The position numbers and the translations under genes are program-made. Source: Shewanella mesophila (GTDB taxonomy: Bacteria; Pseudomonadota; Gammaproteobacteria; Enterobacterales; Shewanellaceae). From it: a stretch of DNA of 64,000 nt. Below are positions 25,274 to 33,475 of this stretch, piece after piece. Under the pieces are notes generated by a model. The model did not search any database and was not told the DNA's origin. It saw only the letters and a program-made list of their open reading frames with translations. Positions within the stretch are counted from its first letter, which is position 1. Every line of letters starts with the position of its first letter. The stretch is from NCBI RefSeq assembly GCF_019457515.1, contig NZ_CP080421.1, forward strand, positions 1,488,001 to 1,552,000, read 5' to 3'.

Positions 25274-27373
25274 TTACAACTTGTAGCTCATGCTCAACAT
25301 GATGAGATGGGCTGTGTAGTCGTGGCTGTTAGCGCCAAAACTCACGACGTTCCAGATCCCATCCGGGGCTATGCTGTTGCCTGGATCGTTGTCTTTGTAG
25401 TTTTCCATCTTGTAATCAAGACGAAGCGCCATTTTTTCAGTTGCCTGATATTGACCATAGACATTGATATTATGCACTTTAGCTGAGTAGTCGCCGTAAT
25501 CGCCGCTGATCCCTTGGGTCACTTGGGTATTACTGCTTGAATCTGAGTAAGTGTAGTCTACGCCTAGGCGCATCTTGTTCTCTAACAGATTGTTATAGCT
25601 AAAGCCGGCACCAATGACATCGACTTGATCTTCTACAACGCCAAACCAGTTAGGTGCACTAAAGTTAGTGCTGCCAGCTTGCTCTGAATCAATATTCTGA
25701 CGATTGTAGAAGGCGTTAACCATCATGTCGTCATTGATTAAGTAGCTAATATTGGCGTCATAACTAAGATCTTTCGATTCAGTTAGACCAATTTGAGTTT
25801 CGTTGTAGTCATCGAGTGCATAGCGCGCACCAAAGTCGATAGTTAACGCATCGATTGGTGTGTGGCTAACGCGAGCCTCAACCATAGTGCGCTTGCGATC
25901 GGCTAAGTTGTACTTGCGTAGCAGGTCATTTGACTCGCTTGAAGTCCATTCAGATGCCTGATACTCAGAACCATCACGCTCACCATAGCTGCCCTTGATC
26001 CACATATCCCAGTTGTTAAATGCACTGATACGGAACTTGGTCCAAAGTGTATTTTCATCTGTAGTTTCACGGTCTTGGTAGCTGCGCTCATCACGACGAT
26101 AGTCGTAACCTGCTTCTAGGTTCATACCACGGCTAAGACGGAAATCAGCGCCCAATTTACCGCGTTGGGTGGTGATATCGTAAGGCGTGTTGTAAGCCAC
26201 TTTTCCGGTTGTTGAGTTAATGCTGATCTGCGTCCATTGTTCAACATTGGTCTTGTTATCACGATCGCTATAGTCGTAGCTGGCGTTTAGGCGCACAGTG
26301 CTATTGATACGCGAGACCACTTTAAGGTTGACGCCATTCATATCGACCTTGCCATCTAATGCTTCGGCAGGGGTTTGATAACCATAACCTGAGGTGACAA
26401 AAGCTTGGTCCTGAGTCATTTGGCCGTAATGCACGCGACCACTCATGATGGTTTTGCCTGCAACATATTGGCCCATCAATGAAACAACATGGGCTTCATT
26501 GTCAGGGTCGAGTGCCATTACGCCTTGAGTTTGCGCGCCAAAGGTTGGATTAAACACATTGTCAAAGGTCAGTTGACTATATTGGTTTTTAAAGCTGGAA
26601 CCTGAATAGTTCAGTGCAGTAAACCAGTTATCGCCTTTTAACTTAACACCCGCTTCAATCGTATCTGTGGTGTAATCAACAGGTTCAGCAAGCATCATCG
26701 ATTGGTTAAAGAAGCTACCAGAGGCTTGTTTAAGGCCCTCTTTGTCTTCACGCTGATAGTTGATGTAAGTGCTCCACAGCTCTTCGGCTTGATATTCAAA
26801 CCCAAGGCCTGCACGTTTGCGTTTAAGCGACAGTTCAGTTGGATTTAAGCTGCTATAAAGCTGGCTCATATCTTGGCTAGAACCTGCAGTTTGCCAGTTG
26901 TTAGGCAGGGTTAAATGATCGCCACTAACGCCTAGATATGGCGTCATGGCACTGTCTGTGTCATAGGTTGCGATTTGACGGTAATTTAGGTTGATCTTGT
27001 ATTGACCTACCTTACCGGTATTCACGTCTAAACGACCATTTTCCATGCCCAGATCTTGGGCTTCTACTGTCGCGCGATAGCCTGATTTGTTGGTGTATCT
27101 GACATCGGCATCGACTTTGCCTGCAAACTCATTTTCGGCGGCAAAAGCATTAGCAGAGTGGATGTCGTTACTGTCATTGTAACCAACACCCACGCCTACT
27201 GTGCCTGATACGCCTGTATCAATAGCGCAGCGCTTACATGCCCACTTATCAAATTTTACTTTGTCAGTATTAGCGTTTTGTACGCCATAGCCATCGGCTA
27301 GAACCATGTTTGGTACAAAAACACTGGCATTAGCGATCAGGGCGAGCGTGACTAAATTTAAGTTGAATTTCAT
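25274..27373 (-). CDS. mtrB: Outer membrane beta-barrel MtrB (MtrB/PioB family)
   Basis: Sheath protein of the MtrCAB porin-cytochrome complex: a 26-strand barrel that holds MtrA and presents MtrC outside. 699 residues, close to the 697 of S. oneidensis MtrB. Signal peptide of about 26 residues (VFVPNMVLADGYG), then the MtrB-typical N-terminal CxxC in FDKWACKRCAID (C46, C49). The rest is a run of alternating polar/hydrophobic strands with aromatic girdles, ending in MLSMSYKL. Third gene of the mtrC-mtrA-mtrB unit, 12 nt after mtrA; a terminator follows. Confidence 0.95.
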   Translation of the reverse strand: MKFNLNLVTLALIANASVFVPNMVLADGYGVQNANTDKVKFDKWACKRCAIDTGVSGTVGVGVGYNDSNDIHSANAFAAENEFAGKVDADVRYTNKSGYRATVEAQDLGMENGRLDVNTGKVGQYKINLNYRQIATYDTDSAMTPYLGVSGDHLTLPNNWQTAGSSQDMSQLYSSLNPTELSLKRKRAGLGFEYQAEELWSTYINYQREDKEGLKQASGSFFNQSMMLAEPVDYTTDTIEAGVKLKGDNWFTALNYSGSSFKNQYSQLTFDNVFNPTFGAQTQGVMALDPDNEAHVVSLMGQYVAGKTIMSGRVHYGQMTQDQAFVTSGYGYQTPAEALDGKVDMNGVNLKVVSRINSTVRLNASYDYSDRDNKTNVEQWTQISINSTTGKVAYNTPYDITTQRGKLGADFRLSRGMNLEAGYDYRRDERSYQDRETTDENTLWTKFRISAFNNWDMWIKGSYGERDGSEYQASEWTSSESNDLLRKYNLADRKRTMVEARVSHTPIDALTIDFGARYALDDYNETQIGLTESKDLSYDANISYLINDDMMVNAFYNRQNIDSEQAGSTNFSAPNWFGVVEDQVDVIGAGFSYNNLLENKMRLGVDYTYSDSSSNTQVTQGISGDYGDYSAKVHNINVYGQYQATEKMALRLDYKMENYKDNDPGNSIAPDGIWNVVSFGANSHDYTAHLIMLSMSYKL

Positions 27374-27385
27374 CTTCTCGTCTCC

Positions 27386-28375
27386 TTAGCGCTGGAATAG
27401 TTTGCCAGATGGATGGTTAGAACCATGGACCTGACTATGACAGTTCAAGCAGCTGCGGCCACCTGTAAAGGCATTACCGCCAACAGTTGAGCCTTGTTCT
27501 GTATTACCCATGTAGGCATTGCTGGCATGGCCATCGCTGGCATGGCATTGCTGGCATAGCTGAGGAGCACGAGTATTTAGCATACCTTCGTTTACGCTGC
27601 CGTGTGGGTTATGACAGGTCACACAGTTTTCAGTGACGGGGGCATGTTCCCATAGCTTTGGGCCGCGTTTTTCAGCATGACATGAGTAGCAAGTTTCATT
27701 TACGCTTGGCTTTACCAAGTCTGAATCTGCCATAGTGCCGTGTGGATTATGACAATCGCTACAGGTCATTTGGTTCCATTTCATTGGATGACTAGAGCGC
27801 TTGTTCATGTCCGCTTTTTGCTTAGTGTGACAGCTAGTACAGACTTCCATCTCAGTGTTTTTTGACAGCACTGGATCTTTTTCCGTATGTACCGAGTGAC
27901 ATGATGCACAGGCAACATCGGCATTGTCGTGATGACCGCCATTCCAAGACATACGCTTATCATCTTGGTGACAACTCATACAGACGCTGTTTTGCTTTTC
28001 TGCTGATAGAGTGGAATCAGGGCCAAAGGTGATCATTGGCTCATTACCACCCTTATTGTGTTTACCCATTGGGCCGTGGCATGACTCACATTGCAGACCC
28101 GCCATTGGGCTATTGCTGGAGTGTGTCGCGCCGTGGACACCTTTAAATAGGTCCATCACTTTTTCTGATTTACCGTGGCACATCAAACAGGTGTCGGCAC
28201 CTTTTGGTGAGTATTGGCCTTCTGCGAACTTTTTGTCCAGGGTGGCTTCTACTTCATCGGGCGTCATTTTTGCGTCCCACTTCGATGCGATAGCACTGTG
28301 GCTTATACCCAAACTAAGCACCGCAGCAGCCATAACGGCTGGGATGAGGCTTTTGAATTTGTTTACGATTTTCAT
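27386..28375 (-). CDS. mtrA: Periplasmic decahaem c-type cytochrome MtrA
   Basis: Electron carrier threaded through MtrB, passing electrons from periplasmic donors (CymA, STC/FccA) to MtrC. Exactly ten CxxCH motifs occur: CLMCH, CESCH, CMSCH, CASCH, CTSCH, CSDCH, CYSCH, CVTCH, CQQCH, CLNCH. No CX3-4CK variant, so ten bis-His haems are expected. Signal peptide with SHSAIAS. About 330 residues, family length. Start set at MKIVNKF (28375), since AGGAAG lies 8 nt before it; the frame extends 16 codons further up. Same DmsE/MtrA family as mtrD at 42803. Confidence 0.95.
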   Translation of the reverse strand: MKIVNKFKSLIPAVMAAAVLSLGISHSAIASKWDAKMTPDEVEATLDKKFAEGQYSPKGADTCLMCHGKSEKVMDLFKGVHGATHSSNSPMAGLQCESCHGPMGKHNKGGNEPMITFGPDSTLSAEKQNSVCMSCHQDDKRMSWNGGHHDNADVACASCHSVHTEKDPVLSKNTEMEVCTSCHTKQKADMNKRSSHPMKWNQMTCSDCHNPHGTMADSDLVKPSVNETCYSCHAEKRGPKLWEHAPVTENCVTCHNPHGSVNEGMLNTRAPQLCQQCHASDGHASNAYMGNTEQGSTVGGNAFTGGRSCLNCHSQVHGSNHPSGKLFQR

Positions 28376-28454
28376 AATAGACTTCCTAATTTGCACAAAT
28401 TTTCGAAAAGTAGGGGAGAGCACTCCCCTCGTTTTTCATTTCAAGATGAGCAAA

Positions 28455-30452
28455 TTACATCTTAACCGCAGTGTGATCTTCGATAACAGGAGCATGACAG
28501 TAGAAACAGGTTTCTAACTGAGCAGCATCGTTAGCGACATCTTTTGCACCATTAATGATCGCACCTTGGCTTTCTGCATGGGCTTTAACGCTATCGCTGG
28601 TGTGACATGAAGTACATGTCGCAGTGATAGGTGTAGTGTATAGGCTCTCTTGGCTTGGTGTGTAAGGGTTTATTACTTTAGTTGCTAATGCGCCTTTCAC
28701 TTTGAATGCGTCAAGGTTAAAGTCGTTATGACACTGAGCACAATCTTTGATGATGCCTTGCTCGCCGTGAACCACGTGGAGTTTCATCTCTAACGCACCT
28801 TTATTGGTGCCGCCTGCATAAGTACCGTCTGGTGTATGACAAGCCACACATGCATCAACACCTATGATTGGCATATCGTTAGCATCTTTTGCGTGTGAAA
28901 GCTGCTCAGACATCACGAAACCAGCATGGTGGCTACCTTTGTGGATTTCGAACTCAGGTGTATGACAAGAAGCACAAGCGGTAAAGTTAACAGAGTCAAC
29001 GTGACGCATGCTTGGGGTTTGACCTGATAATGAAGCGAAAGCTAAATCCGCTTTCATCGCGGTGTACTTATCAGCGTCGCCACCGTCAAATGCAGGGTCT
29101 TCGCATTTTACGAATTTGCCAGCTTCTGAACACATAGCCCAACCAACAAAGGTAAAGGCGGTTTCGTTATCAGCACCGGCTTCAGTATTTAGCATAAGCT
29201 CTTTAGTGGTTGTGTAAACTAGCTTACCGTCTTGGATAGTCGCTTTTGCATCCACTACACCGTTCTTAATGGCGTTGATTGAGTCTTTACCGCCGTAGCC
29301 TAAGGTCACATTATTTGGACCCACGTTGGTGACGATTTCAACGCGCTGGATCATTGGCAGAACGTCATTGATATCAACATTTTCGCCAGCAGTATTAACG
29401 ATTTGAATGCTAATGGTCGCTGCTTTAGTTGTTGAATCGATAGTAGACTCAGTTTGGATACCATATTGATCGATCAGTGCTTTTTTCTGAATTGCATTTT
29501 CGCTGTGGATCTCTTCAGTCCAGCTCGCGTTATGACAGGCGACGCAGTTGCTGTTGTCACTTTGCTGTGAGTGGCCTTTACCGGCTTGGAAGTCGATATT
29601 TACGTGACAGCTAGTACAGGTTTCCATGGTTGGAACTCGTGACCAGTTGCCCCACTCTGCAAGATCATCAGATTGTACGTGACAGGCTTGACAGTTGTCT
29701 TGAACGATAGCATGTGCTGTCTCAGCACTCAGTTCCATGTTTGGGCCGTACATTTTTGCATCGTTATGGACGTTATGAACAAGGTGGCTAAAGGCAACTT
29801 GTGGCTTACCTCTGCTATCAGCTAATTCCTGAGTATGACAAGAGATACAAGTTTCGACATTATAGCCGTGATAAATTTCCTGTCCTTCGCCGTGACAGGT
29901 ATTACAGCTGGCGGTGGCGACAATATTCTTTGTATAAAGCGGTGCATAACCTTCGCCAGAGAAATCTTGGGATATCTCGGTACGTGGCACAGTAGTCACA
30001 CCGTCTTGCAGCGTCGCCGCGCTGGCAATTACGTTAAAACGTTGTGTTAGTTCAGGGTTGTAGCCTTCTACCTCGACAGTAAGGCTGTAGTTGCCGTTCT
30101 TGTGGTCAGTAAACGCTTTCTGAGAGCCGATAAATTGCCATTGTGCACTATCGCCTGCACCAGTTGAACCTTGTGGAAGTAACTGAACAGCTTTCTTAAC
30201 TTCAAGCTTTGTTAGGCCAACCACGGGTAGGTCTTCTTCGTTGGTGGCAAATACATTAATGGTTGGTACACCATTGTCATAAGAGACTTTGGTAATATCC
30301 AAGTTTAATGTATCGATATGATCAGCGGCAGAACCACCTGGGTTACCTGGGTTACCGTCATTACCATCGCTGCCGCCACAACCACTAAGAGCCATAGAGA
30401 CTGCACTTGCTGCGAGAAGCAGCGCAAATTTATTATTTCTTATGTTCATCAT
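28455..30452 (-). CDS. mtrC: Surface decahaem lipoprotein MtrC
   Basis: Terminal reductase of the MtrCAB conduit, exposed on the cell surface, transferring electrons to minerals and flavins. Lipobox MALSGC, followed by four collagen-like triplets (GSD GND GNP GNP). Ten CxxCH motifs in two groups of five (about residues 182-306 and 490-655), separated by a beta-rich domain with the CX8C pair CSEAGKFVKC typical of MtrC and MtrF. About 666 residues against 671 in S. oneidensis. Start at MMNIRNN, as GCAGGGAAAAA precedes it; the longer frame to 30476 lacks a binding site. First gene of mtrC-A-B, with a CRP-like site about 165 bp upstream. Confidence 0.93.
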   Translation of the reverse strand: MMNIRNNKFALLLAASAVSMALSGCGGSDGNDGNPGNPGGSAADHIDTLNLDITKVSYDNGVPTINVFATNEEDLPVVGLTKLEVKKAVQLLPQGSTGAGDSAQWQFIGSQKAFTDHKNGNYSLTVEVEGYNPELTQRFNVIASAATLQDGVTTVPRTEISQDFSGEGYAPLYTKNIVATASCNTCHGEGQEIYHGYNVETCISCHTQELADSRGKPQVAFSHLVHNVHNDAKMYGPNMELSAETAHAIVQDNCQACHVQSDDLAEWGNWSRVPTMETCTSCHVNIDFQAGKGHSQQSDNSNCVACHNASWTEEIHSENAIQKKALIDQYGIQTESTIDSTTKAATISIQIVNTAGENVDINDVLPMIQRVEIVTNVGPNNVTLGYGGKDSINAIKNGVVDAKATIQDGKLVYTTTKELMLNTEAGADNETAFTFVGWAMCSEAGKFVKCEDPAFDGGDADKYTAMKADLAFASLSGQTPSMRHVDSVNFTACASCHTPEFEIHKGSHHAGFVMSEQLSHAKDANDMPIIGVDACVACHTPDGTYAGGTNKGALEMKLHVVHGEQGIIKDCAQCHNDFNLDAFKVKGALATKVINPYTPSQESLYTTPITATCTSCHTSDSVKAHAESQGAIINGAKDVANDAAQLETCFYCHAPVIEDHTAVKM

Positions 30453-30613
30453 TTTTTCCCTGCATAGGTTTGGCATCGTCTTAAGTGCATGGACAGTTTT
30501 CTGTTCCGATTCTCATTTATAAGTAGTGCAACCTAAGTCAATGCTGGAAATAGAAATCCCCAAGGAAATGCTAACGTAACAGGCGCCTAAAATCTGCCAA
30601 ACTGGCTCTAATG

Positions 30614-30629
30614 TGTGACCGAGATCTTT
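30614..30629. promoter_or_regulatory. CRP-like site upstream of mtrC
   Basis: TGTGA-CCGAGA-TCTTT: perfect left half, spacer resembling the consensus TCTAGA, weak right half. It lies about 165 bp before the mtrC start, the same distance as the sites before omcA copy 1, the divergent cytochrome and mtrD. Confidence 0.55.
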
Positions 30630-30744
30630 CTATTTCTAAAGGGGTAGTTTATCGAGGTAGGAAAGGCTAATTTAGAATGAAAATCGGCCTATAAATTAAC
30701 CAATTATTTACAATTTGTTTATAAAAATACATTTACTGTTTCTA

Positions 30745-30775
30745 AATAAAAACAAAGGGAGGCAAAGCCTCCCTT
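30745..30775 (-). terminator. Rho-independent terminator after omcA copy 1
   Basis: On the minus strand AAGGGAGGC-TTT-GCCTCCCTT is followed by TGTTTTTATTT. It ends the gene whose stop is at 30829 and isolates it from mtrC. Confidence 0.85.
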
Positions 30776-30828
30776 CGGGAATTAAATTTCAAATAAAGTG
30801 AGTAATACTCACTTTAGGTGATCTTCAA

Positions 30829-33051
30829 TTAATGGCCGTGAAGTGCCATGACTTTCTCTGGCGTATGACAGGTTTGGCAAGTTTCTGCTGCACGAGTACG
30901 TACATCGTCTGCACTTGTACCATCTAAAATACCGCCGTTAGTTTCGATGTGAGATTGACCCGCATCGCTTAAGTGAGCTTGGTGACAACTTAAACATGCA
31001 CCCGCATCTGACGATACCCATATACCTGCACTGTCTTTAGTTTCAAGATTAGGATAGTTCCATACACGATCAGGCGAGCGGCCTAAGGTGATACCATTAT
31101 CGATCCCGTTTCTAGAGTCTTCGGCCGTGTGACAAGTCAAGCAATCTGTCTTCATTACCGTTCCAGATTTAAGCCCGCTGCCCCATTTGGCATTCATATC
31201 ATGCCCTGCTGCATGGTGCGCTTTATAGGCATAGCTGGTAGGGCTATCAAACAGACCTGAACTACGAACAGATTCTTTAACTGACTTATCTGAAGTGTGA
31301 CAAGTTTGGCAGTTGTAGTCGTTATTGTAGTGGTGGTTCTCTTGGTTATGACAACCTTGACACTTAGTTGGGTCAATGATGTCACGGCGAGAAGCCGCTT
31401 TAGCAGTATCGTCTACAGCACCGTCTTTCCAGACGAAATGTAGCGGAGCATCTTTGGCTTCAATTTTACGCACACCGTCGGTAGCACAAGCCGTTAGTTC
31501 AATGTCCGCAACGCCGTATCCACCATTGTTGAAACACACTTTTAGTGCTGACCACAACTCAAATGTTTTACCATTAGCATCGGCTGGTACATCAAATTTA
31601 GTGCCCGTTAATGTGTAGGTTTTGGTTGCCGCATCATAGACACCCTCTTTTAGGGCAATACGACGATTGCTATAAGAGGCTTCGCTGTATGCAGGGAAAT
31701 CTTTATCGACATCCCATGCTACGACAACACGTGAGCTTGGGTCTAAGAACTCGCCGTCAATGGCTGCGCCATTTTGGTCAAGTACTTGTACGTTGAACAC
31801 GAATTTACCGTTTGCATCAACGCCGATGTCGCTGAATTTCACGCTCATCTCACGAGCTTCGTTGTAAGCTTTCAGTACATCGCCGTGACGTTTGAATGCA
31901 CTACCTGTTCCGCCGTAAGGTTCAGTACTGTTGTGACATGCGACACAATCAGTGCTGCCATGATGCGCTGATGGTTTTTCGCTATGACAACCGATACAAG
32001 CCGTGTTGCTTAGATCTGCTTTGAACAAATCAGCATTGGCAGGTGCGTTAGCCCCTTCAACGTGACATGAACTACAGTCAGCAGCAGGCTTTTGTGGGAA
32101 CATCACCTTGCCATAGTCGTGAACGCCGCCGCCATAGCCGATAACTTTGTAAGGTGCTGGCACTTCGACGCCATCGGCATCATAAGTGTGGCGCTCATTT
32201 CCTCTATGGATCGCATGGATCATGTAGGTAAAGTCGACACTGTTACCCGTCTCAGGGTCGCCAGATGTTGCCGTATGGCATGAGGCGCAATTTTCGATAT
32301 TAATGCGTCGACCGCCATGTAAAGCAAGGCTTTCTGGTTGGTGACAGGTGTAACAGGCTTCGATTGAAACCACATCACGAGTCTGAATATCTTCAGTTTT
32401 ACCCGTTGAAGGTTGGAAATCGTAATTGGCGTTCGCGGTTACGTTAGGTTGCTCAAGCTCTAAGGTAATACGCTGAGTGGCATCGGCATCATAGGTGATG
32501 GTCAGTGGTGTCGTCACTTGGGCAATATTAGTCTGGAATGTGTAGCTGTAGCTACCATCTTGATTATCGACCAAACAGTCATCACATTTTGAAGCTTGCT
32601 CAACGTTGGCTTGATATTGAGTCGATGGGGTAATATCGGTTTCACCCTCAGGAACCCAACTTGGGTTTGGTGCTTTTTCAGCATTAATATAGGCTTGCCA
32701 TTGGAAACCGCGATCAGCTTCAACGGCTGCCTCACCTTCGCCTGTGGTTTCAACTACGTGAGTTAATTGTGCAATGCCAAATCTTAAGTCGTGATCTTTG
32801 GTGAGACCGAGAACGGCGACGCCGTTAGCATCTTGAAGCGTAAAATCGACTTTTACCGTGCCAGCATCAATGCTTGCATTGGTAAATGTTGCTTTTAGGC
32901 TGGCGGTTGAGTCAATATTGACACCAATAACACCATCTTTTCCATCTTCACCATTTTTTCCGTCGCTGCCGCAACCTGATATGGCTAAAGAGAGAAGCCC
33001 TGCACCTAATACGGCTTTTGTCGCCGCATTAAAATTGAACTTTTTCATCAT
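30829..33051 (-). CDS. omcA: Surface decahaem lipoprotein OmcA (copy 1)
   Basis: Outer-membrane lipoprotein that works with MtrC in reduction of Fe(III)/Mn(IV) oxides and flavins. Lipobox SLAISGC, then Gly-X-Y triplets (GSD GKN GED GKD GVI). Ten CxxCH motifs, five around residues 234-370 (CYTCH, CASCH, CSSCH, CIGCH, CVACH) and five around 563-727 (CQGCH, CQTCH, CLTCH, CLSCH, CQTCH). A CX15C pair lies in the middle domain (CFNNGGYGVADIELTAC), and CDDC in the first domain. About 741 residues (OmcA of S. oneidensis 735). The C-terminal segment reads CHTPEK, so the hydroxyl-rich T-P-S mineral-binding motif reported for OmcA is not kept. MMKKFN start, with CAGGGAA upstream. Own promoter and terminator. 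Confidence 0.9.
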   Translation of the reverse strand: MMKKFNFNAATKAVLGAGLLSLAISGCGSDGKNGEDGKDGVIGVNIDSTASLKATFTNASIDAGTVKVDFTLQDANGVAVLGLTKDHDLRFGIAQLTHVVETTGEGEAAVEADRGFQWQAYINAEKAPNPSWVPEGETDITPSTQYQANVEQASKCDDCLVDNQDGSYSYTFQTNIAQVTTPLTITYDADATQRITLELEQPNVTANANYDFQPSTGKTEDIQTRDVVSIEACYTCHQPESLALHGGRRINIENCASCHTATSGDPETGNSVDFTYMIHAIHRGNERHTYDADGVEVPAPYKVIGYGGGVHDYGKVMFPQKPAADCSSCHVEGANAPANADLFKADLSNTACIGCHSEKPSAHHGSTDCVACHNSTEPYGGTGSAFKRHGDVLKAYNEAREMSVKFSDIGVDANGKFVFNVQVLDQNGAAIDGEFLDPSSRVVVAWDVDKDFPAYSEASYSNRRIALKEGVYDAATKTYTLTGTKFDVPADANGKTFELWSALKVCFNNGGYGVADIELTACATDGVRKIEAKDAPLHFVWKDGAVDDTAKAASRRDIIDPTKCQGCHNQENHHYNNDYNCQTCHTSDKSVKESVRSSGLFDSPTSYAYKAHHAAGHDMNAKWGSGLKSGTVMKTDCLTCHTAEDSRNGIDNGITLGRSPDRVWNYPNLETKDSAGIWVSSDAGACLSCHQAHLSDAGQSHIETNGGILDGTSADDVRTRAAETCQTCHTPEKVMALHGH

Positions 33052-33232
33052 GATTATTCCCTGCAATAGTTTTAATCATCACTTGTCGGTTATTTAAGTT
33101 ATTTAACACGTTCTCAAATGAGAACAGTTGTCGTTTGTAGTCTTTAAAAACAACCATTTAGTGTGTGGAATTTATTTCCACTTACAAGGCTATCGAAACA
33201 ACCGCTTTTTGGCAGTTGTTTCAGTGTGCTTA

Positions 33233-33248
33233 TGTGATTGAGATCTGA
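33233..33248. promoter_or_regulatory. CRP-like site upstream of omcA copy 1
   Basis: TGTGA-TTGAGA-TCTGA: perfect left half and T, C and A kept in the right half. About 180 bp before the start codon. Shares GTGA-N4-GATC with the mtrC and divergent-cytochrome sites. Confidence 0.55.
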
Positions 33249-33410
33249 CTATTTCTTTAGAGGTAGTGAAAAAGGCGCTTTTTTTGTGCAATTTTAATTT
33301 TTACTTAAGGAAACTCACTCTTAAGCCCTGTTAGATGTTGCTTTTTTGTATACATTTTTCGGCATATGATAATGGAGTTGAAATAGTTAAGTGGGTTTGT
33401 ACAAAGCCGC

Positions 33411-33446
33411 AAATAAAAAGAGTGGAAAGGGTTGCTTTCCACTCTT
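33411..33446 (-). terminator. Rho-independent terminator after the divergent decahaem gene
   Basis: Minus strand AAGAGTGGAAA-GCAACCC-TTTCCACTCTT then TTTATTT; a perfect 11-bp stem 29 nt after the stop codon. Confidence 0.88.
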
Positions 33447-33475
33447 GAGGGTAGGGTAGATGTATTTGCTATCGC

